11,014 nucleotides of DNA from positions 1 through 11,014 of the forward strand of contig JAKCAB010000695.1 in NCBI GenBank assembly GCA_021839785.1. Reading direction: 5' to 3'. This stretch comes from a bacterium. Its GTDB lineage: Bacteria > Verrucomicrobiota > Verrucomicrobiae > Limisphaerales > J093. The position numbers were made by a program, and so were the translations under genes. The notes beneath the pieces were generated by a model. It was not told the DNA's origin. It saw nothing but the letters and a program-made list of their open reading frames with translations, and did no database searches. Shown here one piece after another: positions 6,947 through 11,014 of the stretch. Numbering within the stretch: position 1 is the stretch's first letter; the number at the start of each line of letters is the position of its first letter.

Positions 6947-7765
6947 ATGAACCTTGTTTTTCAAAAGGCGCTGGCGGCGACCGTGAAATGGTTCTCTCCG
7001 CGGGCGCGCCGCCCGCTCGGGCTGGCGCTGGGCCTGACCGCGGTGGCCGGGCTGGCGATTTCCTGCGGCACGTTGACGCGCACCGTGGTGGCGCCGCCCA
7101 CCATCCCCGGCGCGACCTTTGTCGGCTCCGCGGCCTGCGCGGACTGTCACGATGAAATCGTAAAGAATTTCCCGAGCGCCACCCACGCCAACTTGATGGC
7201 CAAGGGGGTGAACGCCACCGAGGTGGGCTGCGAGTCCTGCCACGGGCCAGGCAGCGTGCACAACGAGTCGGGGGGCGAGAAGGGCACCATCCTGAACCCG
7301 AAGAAAGACCCGACCACTTGTTACCAGTGCCATCTGGACGTGCGCGCGGCTTTCAACCTCCCTTACCACCACCCCGTGCCGGAGCAGCGGCTGACCTGCG
7401 TGCAGTGCCACAACCCGCACGAGGGCCCGGCCGTCAAGGGCGGCGGCACGGCGATGCTGTCGGCGAGCGAAACCTGCTTTGAGTGCCACAACACCCAGCG
7501 CGGCCCGTTTGTTTTCGAGCACGAGGCGATGCGCGAAGGGTGCACCACCTGCCACCAACCGCACGGTTCGGTGAATGCCAAGTTGTTGACCCAGCGGAAC
7601 GCCACGCTTTGCCTGAAATGCCACTTCCAGGAACAGCGGGCGGCCGGCCAGGTGTTGATCGGCGGCGTCGATCACAGCCTGCTGCTCTCGCAAGGCACGT
7701 GCTGGAGTGCGGGTTGCCACGAAGCCGTGCATGGCTCGCAGGTGAACTCCTCGTTGCGGTACTAA
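6947..7765 (+). CDS. Octahaem c-type cytochrome, MtrA/DmsE-like
   Basis: A 272-residue exported multihaem cytochrome, probably the electron-carrying half of an outer-membrane porin-cytochrome complex. Seven CXXCH haem sites lie at 64-68, 95-99, 125-129, 151-155, 177-181, 199-203 and 222-226, with an eighth, atypical site CWSAGCH (CX4CH) at 252-258. Other His residues, as in NPH, QPHGS, DHS and VHGS, could be distal ligands. The CHQPHGS...CLKCH...GTC...CH..VHGS ending resembles the DmsE/MtrA decahaem family, though MtrA itself has ten haems and is longer. Residues 20-40 (RRPLGLALGL...LAISC) form a signal sequence with a lipobox-like end at Cys40, so it may be a lipoprotein. The ATG at 6947 is preferred over an in-frame TTG at 6896 because it places the signal peptide near the N-terminus; no Shine-Dalgarno sequence is seen. 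The barrel gene follows after 18 nt. Confidence 0.93.
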   Translation: MNLVFQKALAATVKWFSPRARRPLGLALGLTAVAGLAISCGTLTRTVVAPPTIPGATFVGSAACADCHDEIVKNFPSATHANLMAKGVNATEVGCESCHGPGSVHNESGGEKGTILNPKKDPTTCYQCHLDVRAAFNLPYHHPVPEQRLTCVQCHNPHEGPAVKGGGTAMLSASETCFECHNTQRGPFVFEHEAMREGCTTCHQPHGSVNAKLLTQRNATLCLKCHFQEQRAAGQVLIGGVDHSLLLSQGTCWSAGCHEAVHGSQVNSSLRY

Positions 7766-7783
7766 CTCCGATTTGAGGCTAAA

Positions 7784-9943
7784 ATGAAAACGATGTCATC
7801 CAAAACGTCACCGACGGCGCGGGTTGCCAGGGCCTTGCTGACGCTGCCGCTGGCGGTGGGCGCACTGGCCGCGGACAACGATGCGGCGAAGCCCGAAGCC
7901 AAGCCAGAGGAAAAAGCGGCGGAAAAAGCGGAGGCCCAACCGGCCGCGGCGGCCGCGGCGAGCGAAACCCCGTCGGACTTGAAGAACTGGGTTAAGTTCG
8001 GCGTGGGAGGTACGTTCCTGGAAGGCAACAAGGCAGCGGCCCAGCGGCGCTCGGGTTTGCCCGACGGCGCCTTCGGTGGCATCGAGGGTTTCCACTACGA
8101 GCAGGGTGTGGCCAAGGAGGGCTTTTTCAAAGACGCGACCCTCAAGGCGGATGGGCGGGGCATCTTCGACAACCACGATTACCAGGTCGATCTCGATTTG
8201 ACCGTGCCCGACAAGGGTTATCTGCGCGGCGGGTTCCGCGAGTTCCGGAGCTACTACGACCCAAGCGGCGGCTATTTCCCGCCGTCCCAAACGTGGGTTT
8301 CGCCATATTCGGATGCGCTGGTTCTCGACAACCGCGCGTTCTACGTCGAAGCGGGCCTGCGCCTGCCCGATTTGCCGAAGTTCACGCTGCGCTACGAGCA
8401 CACCGAGCAGGAGGGGCAAAAGGATTCGACCATCTGGGGCGAAACCAACCAGACCGGCGGCTACGGGATCCGTAGCATCGTCCCCACGATCCTCGATCTG
8501 GACCGCGTCCGCGAGCTCGTGATGGCGGATCTGGCGCACACGTTCGGGGAAACGAAGGTGAACCTCGGCGTCCGCTACGAGCGGCAGAACAACGACAACG
8601 GGCGGTACATGCTCCGCTATCCGGGCGAAGGCCCCGGCACGCAGGCTTACACGACCCAACGCGACCAGGTGGAGTCGGACCTGTTCAACGTGCACGCCAG
8701 CAGTTCCTCGCGCCTTAACGGCAAGATGACGCTGACGGCGGGTTACGCGTTCACCGACCTTAACGCCGACACCTCCGGCTACCGGCTTTACGGGACCGGT
8801 TTCGATCCGGATTTCGCGCAACGCCTCGGGGCGTCGTACACGTACGAGAATCTGGTGGGCGGCTCGTTGCTGCGCCAACACGTCGGCAATCTCAACCTGA
8901 TGACCACCTTGTCGGACAAGTTGGTGGTCGTGCCCTCGGTACGCGTGGAAGGCAGCGACATGCACGGCGATTCCGTGTTCGACGCGCCGGCGGCACCGTT
9001 CAGCTCGAGCCTTTACAGCGCCCAGAACGACCGCGGTTTGCTGGACGTTTCCGAGGGACTCGACGTGCGCTACACCGGCGTGACGAACTGGGTTTTCTAC
9101 GCCCGCGGCTATTGGTTGCAGGGCAGCGGCGACCTGTCGGAAACGCGGAAGAACTTGAGCACCAGCACTGATGTGCTGGCCCGTTCCACGGACGACAAGC
9201 GCTACGCTCAGAAGTACTCCGTGGGCGCCAATTGGTACCCGCTGCGCAAAGTGAGTCTGGGCGGGGAGTATTATCACAAGATCCGCGACAACGACTACAA
9301 CCACACCCAGGACTCCACGCCGAACCTGCCGGGGAGCCCGAACGTGTACCCGGCGTTCCTGACCGCGCAGAATTTTACGACGGACGACGTCAACTTCCGC
9401 GTGACCTGGCGCCCGCGCATGAACGTTACCCTGGTGGGACGTTACGACCTCCAGCTTTCCACCATCGACACCCGGGCGGATATGTTATCGAAGGTGCAGT
9501 CCGCGGACATGACCAGCCACATCGGCAGCGGCAGCGTGAGTTGGGTTCCCTTCGCCCGCATGTACCTGCAAGGGAATCTGAGTTACGTCTGGGACCGGAC
9601 GGAGACGCCGGCCAGCGATATCACGTCGGCCGTCCTCGACGCGAAAAACAACTATTGGACCGCCAACGCCACGCTGGGCTACGCCCTCGACGACAAGACG
9701 GACGCGGAATTTCAGTACCTGTTCTACCGGGCGGACAACTACGAGGACAACGCCGCGTACAGTCAGCCTTACGGAGCCGGCGCGGAGGAGCAGGGGGTGA
9801 CGGCCGGGCTGGTTCGGCAGATGAACAAACGCATCCGCGTGTCGCTGAAGTACGGTTTCTTCACGAGCCACGACCAACTGTCCGGCGGTAACCGCGACTT
9901 CAACTCACACTTGGTGTACTCGACCCTCCAGTACCGCTTCTAG
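7784..9943 (+). CDS. MtrB/PioB-type outer-membrane beta-barrel
   Basis: A 719-residue outer-membrane protein, probably the sheath around the upstream multihaem cytochrome in a trans-membrane electron conduit. A signal peptide (1-29, ending VGALA) is followed by an Ala/Glu/Lys/Pro-rich stretch (about 31-64). Then come many amphipathic strands with alternating Tyr/Trp/Phe and polar residues and Asp/Asn/Gly-rich turns, ending LVYSTLQYRF with the C-terminal Phe typical of BAM-assembled barrels. The length fits MtrB/PioB (about 700). I see no cysteine anywhere, so the N-terminal CXXC reported for Shewanella MtrB is absent. GAGG-like GAGG (7775-7778) five bases before the ATG is the clearest Shine-Dalgarno in the window. 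The 18-nt gap and order cytochrome-then-barrel match mtrAB-type operons. It could be a related large barrel of another class, but the adjacent cytochrome favours this reading. Confidence 0.88.
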   Translation: MKTMSSKTSPTARVARALLTLPLAVGALAADNDAAKPEAKPEEKAAEKAEAQPAAAAAASETPSDLKNWVKFGVGGTFLEGNKAAAQRRSGLPDGAFGGIEGFHYEQGVAKEGFFKDATLKADGRGIFDNHDYQVDLDLTVPDKGYLRGGFREFRSYYDPSGGYFPPSQTWVSPYSDALVLDNRAFYVEAGLRLPDLPKFTLRYEHTEQEGQKDSTIWGETNQTGGYGIRSIVPTILDLDRVRELVMADLAHTFGETKVNLGVRYERQNNDNGRYMLRYPGEGPGTQAYTTQRDQVESDLFNVHASSSSRLNGKMTLTAGYAFTDLNADTSGYRLYGTGFDPDFAQRLGASYTYENLVGGSLLRQHVGNLNLMTTLSDKLVVVPSVRVEGSDMHGDSVFDAPAAPFSSSLYSAQNDRGLLDVSEGLDVRYTGVTNWVFYARGYWLQGSGDLSETRKNLSTSTDVLARSTDDKRYAQKYSVGANWYPLRKVSLGGEYYHKIRDNDYNHTQDSTPNLPGSPNVYPAFLTAQNFTTDDVNFRVTWRPRMNVTLVGRYDLQLSTIDTRADMLSKVQSADMTSHIGSGSVSWVPFARMYLQGNLSYVWDRTETPASDITSAVLDAKNNYWTANATLGYALDDKTDAEFQYLFYRADNYEDNAAYSQPYGAGAEEQGVTAGLVRQMNKRIRVSLKYGFFTSHDQLSGGNRDFNSHLVYSTLQYRF

Positions 9944-9961
9944 ACCGATCCCAGACGAATT

Positions 9962-9978
9962 TGGCGCAAACAGCGCCA
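9962..9978 (+). other. Stem-loop after the barrel gene
   Basis: TGGCGC (9962-9967) and GCGCCA (9973-9978) form a perfect 6-bp stem with loop AAACA, 18 nt after the barrel stop and 34 nt before the next ATG. No T-run follows, so complete termination is unlikely. It could protect the upstream mRNA end or separate expression levels of the barrel and the small cytochrome. Confidence 0.45.
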
Positions 9979-10012
9979 GTCTAAACAACAGAACCACGAC
10001 TGAAACACGAGT

Positions 10013-10345
10013 ATGAAAAGACAACTCACAGCGATCCTCACTGGGGCGTTTCTCGCCGCCGGCACCTTGGTGGCCGCCGACGCGAAAGCCAACTACCAGA
10101 AGGACTGCCAGAAATGCCACGGCGCCGATGGCAAGGGGCAGACCATCATGGGCAAGAAGCTCAAGGCAAAGGACTACACCGATGCCGCGGTGCAAAAGAA
10201 ATTCACCGACGAGGAAGCCATCAAAATCATCCGGGAAGGCAAGAAAGAGGGCGACAAGGCCATCATGAAAGCCTACAAGGACCAGTACTCGGAACAGGAA
10301 GTCAAGGATCTCTTGGCGTACATTCGTAAGTTCGCCAAGAAGTAG
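10013..10345 (+). CDS. Monohaem class I cytochrome c, copy 1
   Basis: A 110-residue exported small cytochrome c, likely a soluble periplasmic electron carrier. The hydrophobic signal (5-22) has possible cleavage after Ala22 (VAA) or Ala26 (AKA). One haem site, CQKCH (32-36), is followed by GADGKGQ, as in cytochrome c6/c553-like proteins. Met85 (in MKAYKD) is the likely distal ligand, before a C-terminal helix (SEQEVKDLLAYIRKFAKK). It is 79% identical, without gaps, to the gene at 10587. It lies 69 nt after the barrel gene and may be cotranscribed with it; a strong terminator follows. A role as partner of the porin-cytochrome complex, like MtoD for MtoAB, is inference. The start has only a weak GAG upstream. 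Confidence 0.94.
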   Translation: MKRQLTAILTGAFLAAGTLVAADAKANYQKDCQKCHGADGKGQTIMGKKLKAKDYTDAAVQKKFTDEEAIKIIREGKKEGDKAIMKAYKDQYSEQEVKDLLAYIRKFAKK

Positions 10346-10395
10346 CGTCGGCGTACGCACCCTGCTTGGGAGCGCGTTTGCCCGCTGTGCATGTT

Positions 10396-10428
10396 CGGCC
10401 GCCCGAAAGATCTCGCGGCGGCCGTTTT
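10396..10428 (+). terminator. Intrinsic terminator after cytochrome copy 1
   Basis: CGGCCGCC (10396-10403) pairs perfectly with GGCGGCCG (10417-10424), a GC-rich 8-bp stem, with two further inner pairs if one C is bulged. It is followed directly by TTTT. It starts 50 nt after the stop codon and should separate the first cytochrome from the second. Confidence 0.75.
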
Positions 10429-10538
10429 GGCTTCTGCGGACGGCCTTCGCGGCCCCACTGGGCTTGGTTCGGCAGGGGGGGCGGTCGGGTGACGTCGGGG
10501 GGCAGTTGCGACTGGCGATCCAACAATCGAATGCGAGG

Positions 10539-10580
10539 GAGCGATCGCTCGTCAAACTGCTCACATTGTTCGTCAAACTG
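10539..10580. promoter_or_regulatory. Palindrome and direct repeats before copy 2
   Basis: A perfect 12-bp palindrome GAGCGATCGCTC (10539-10550) overlaps the first of two 11-bp direct repeats TCGTCAAACTG (10549-10559 and 10570-10580). The repeats start 21 bp apart, two helical turns, and the second ends 6 nt before the cytochrome ATG. This looks like a binding-site array for a regulator of copy 2. Neither element occurs before copy 1. No convincing sigma-70 promoter is seen in the 241-bp gap. Confidence 0.5.
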
Positions 10581-10586
10581 ATACCT

Positions 10587-10919
10587 ATGAAGACATATCT
10601 CGCAACGATCGTGGCCTCGGCATTTTTGGCGGCGGGTTCGCTCGCGGCCGCCGACGCCAAGGCCATCTACGTCAAGGACTGCCAGAAGTGCCACGGTGCC
10701 GACGGCAAGGGCCAAACTACCATGGGCAAGAAGCTCAAAGTGAAGGATTGGACGGATGCCCAGGTCCAGTCCAAGTTTACCGACGAGGAAGCCATTAAGA
10801 CGATCAAGGAAGGCAAGAAAGAAGGGGACAAAACCCGCATGAAAGCCTACAAAGATCTGTATTCCGACCAAGAGGTCAAGGATCTGGTGGCATACATCCG
10901 AAAGTTCGCCAAGAAGTAG
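10587..10919 (+). CDS. Monohaem class I cytochrome c, copy 2
   Basis: A 110-residue paralogue of the cytochrome at 10013, aligning without gaps (87 of 110 identical). The haem site CQKCH (32-36), GADGKGQT, the likely Met85 ligand (here RMKAYKD) and the last eight residues are conserved. Differences concentrate in the signal peptide (11 of the first 29 positions), with only 12 changes from the haem site onward. Codons for identical residues often differ (for example in CQKCHGADG), so the duplication is not recent and the protein has been kept by selection. The ATG at 10587 is chosen because it puts the signal peptide at the N-terminus; the frame is open back to 10464. No Shine-Dalgarno sequence is present. 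It has its own upstream control region and terminator, so it can be expressed independently. Confidence 0.94.
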   Translation: MKTYLATIVASAFLAAGSLAAADAKAIYVKDCQKCHGADGKGQTTMGKKLKVKDWTDAQVQSKFTDEEAIKTIKEGKKEGDKTRMKAYKDLYSDQEVKDLVAYIRKFAKK

Positions 10920-10924
10920 CACCC

Positions 10925-10968
10925 CGCCCGCGGCCTGCACTTCGGCGCGGGCGAAGAACTCGGTTTTT
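10925..10968 (+). terminator. Possible first terminator after copy 2
   Basis: CGCCCGC (10925-10931) pairs with GCGGGCG (10947-10953), with an inner GCC/GGC extension. A T5 run (10964-10968) follows only after a 10-base gap, so it may terminate poorly or protect the 3' end. It sits just upstream of a better terminator. Confidence 0.45.
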
Positions 10969-10970
10969 GG

Positions 10971-11010
10971 AACGGTCGCCCGATGAATTCGCGGAGACCG
11001 TTTTTGTTGT
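10971..11010 (+). terminator. Intrinsic terminator at window end
   Basis: AACGGTC (10971-10977) pairs with GACCGTT (10996-11002), with an inner CCG/CGG pairing. The stem runs straight into TTTTTGTTGT. This is a standard rho-independent terminator for the cytochrome gene that ends at 10919. Confidence 0.8.
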
Positions 11011-11014
11011 CCCA

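Noticed and set aside
7808..9304. A 498-codon open frame on the minus strand opposite the barrel gene
   Set aside because: Low-complexity Val/Arg/His-rich translation without motifs. The plus strand has a signal peptide, barrel pattern, Shine-Dalgarno and operon spacing.
2802..10454. The 12-mer GCCTTCGCGGCC present in two intergenic gaps (2802-2813 and 10443-10454)
   Set aside because: A GC-rich 12-mer is expected to recur by chance in 11 kb of this composition, and the flanks are not similar.
10541..10548. GCGATCGC octamer, the cyanobacterial HIP1 repeat
   Set aside because: It appears within a larger palindrome, is not iterated in the region around it, and the gene content does not look cyanobacterial.
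1..11014. Mobile elements, CRISPR arrays, tRNA and rRNA genes
   Set aside because: No transposase, terminal inverted repeats, regularly spaced repeats, or recognisable structural RNA was seen by eye. A tRNAscan or Rfam search could still find something small.

Overview
The window is high-GC bacterial chromosome with genes close together. It contains ten protein-coding genes and one more of an uncharacterised family, and no RNA gene, insertion sequence or CRISPR array that I can see. Several genes lack a clear Shine-Dalgarno sequence. Together with an IMP dehydrogenase of unusual sequence and a porin-cytochrome cluster next to housekeeping genes, this suggests a Gram-negative bacterium of the PVC group, possibly Verrucomicrobiota. 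That placement is inference from gene style and context, not from a marker gene.

Layout. (1) 114-1697, minus strand: guaB, IMP dehydrogenase. (2) 1698-1950: a divergent promoter region carrying a perfect 16-bp palindrome. (3) 1951-2748, plus strand: a DUF1444/YtpQ-family protein. (4) 2874-6847, plus strand: a housekeeping run of tgt (queuosine), a CPBP-family membrane protease, thiL (thiamine diphosphate), and tsaE and tsaB (t6A in tRNA). From the protease onward the genes are 7 nt apart or overlap, so they probably form one transcript. (5) 6947-9943, plus strand: an eight-haem c-type cytochrome with a lipoprotein-like signal, then, 18 nt later, a 719-residue MtrB/PioB-type outer-membrane barrel. 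(6) 10013-10919: two tandem 110-residue monohaem cytochromes c that are 79% identical, separated by an intrinsic terminator and a second apparent control region. A strong terminator closes the window at 10971-11010.

How the parts work together. Region 5 has the composition of a porin-cytochrome conduit (MtrAB, MtoAB, PioAB). In these, a multihaem cytochrome sits in a large outer-membrane barrel and carries electrons between periplasm and cell exterior. The two small soluble cytochromes are plausible periplasmic partners, as the monohaem MtoD is proposed to be for MtoAB. No extracellular MtrC/OmcA-type cytochrome is present, so the direction of electron flow and the external partner cannot be read from this window. 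The most interesting points are the short eight-haem cytochrome ending in a CX4CH haem site, its possible lipid anchor, the duplicated and separately controlled monohaem cytochromes, and the TGTCG-N6-CGACA palindrome before guaB.
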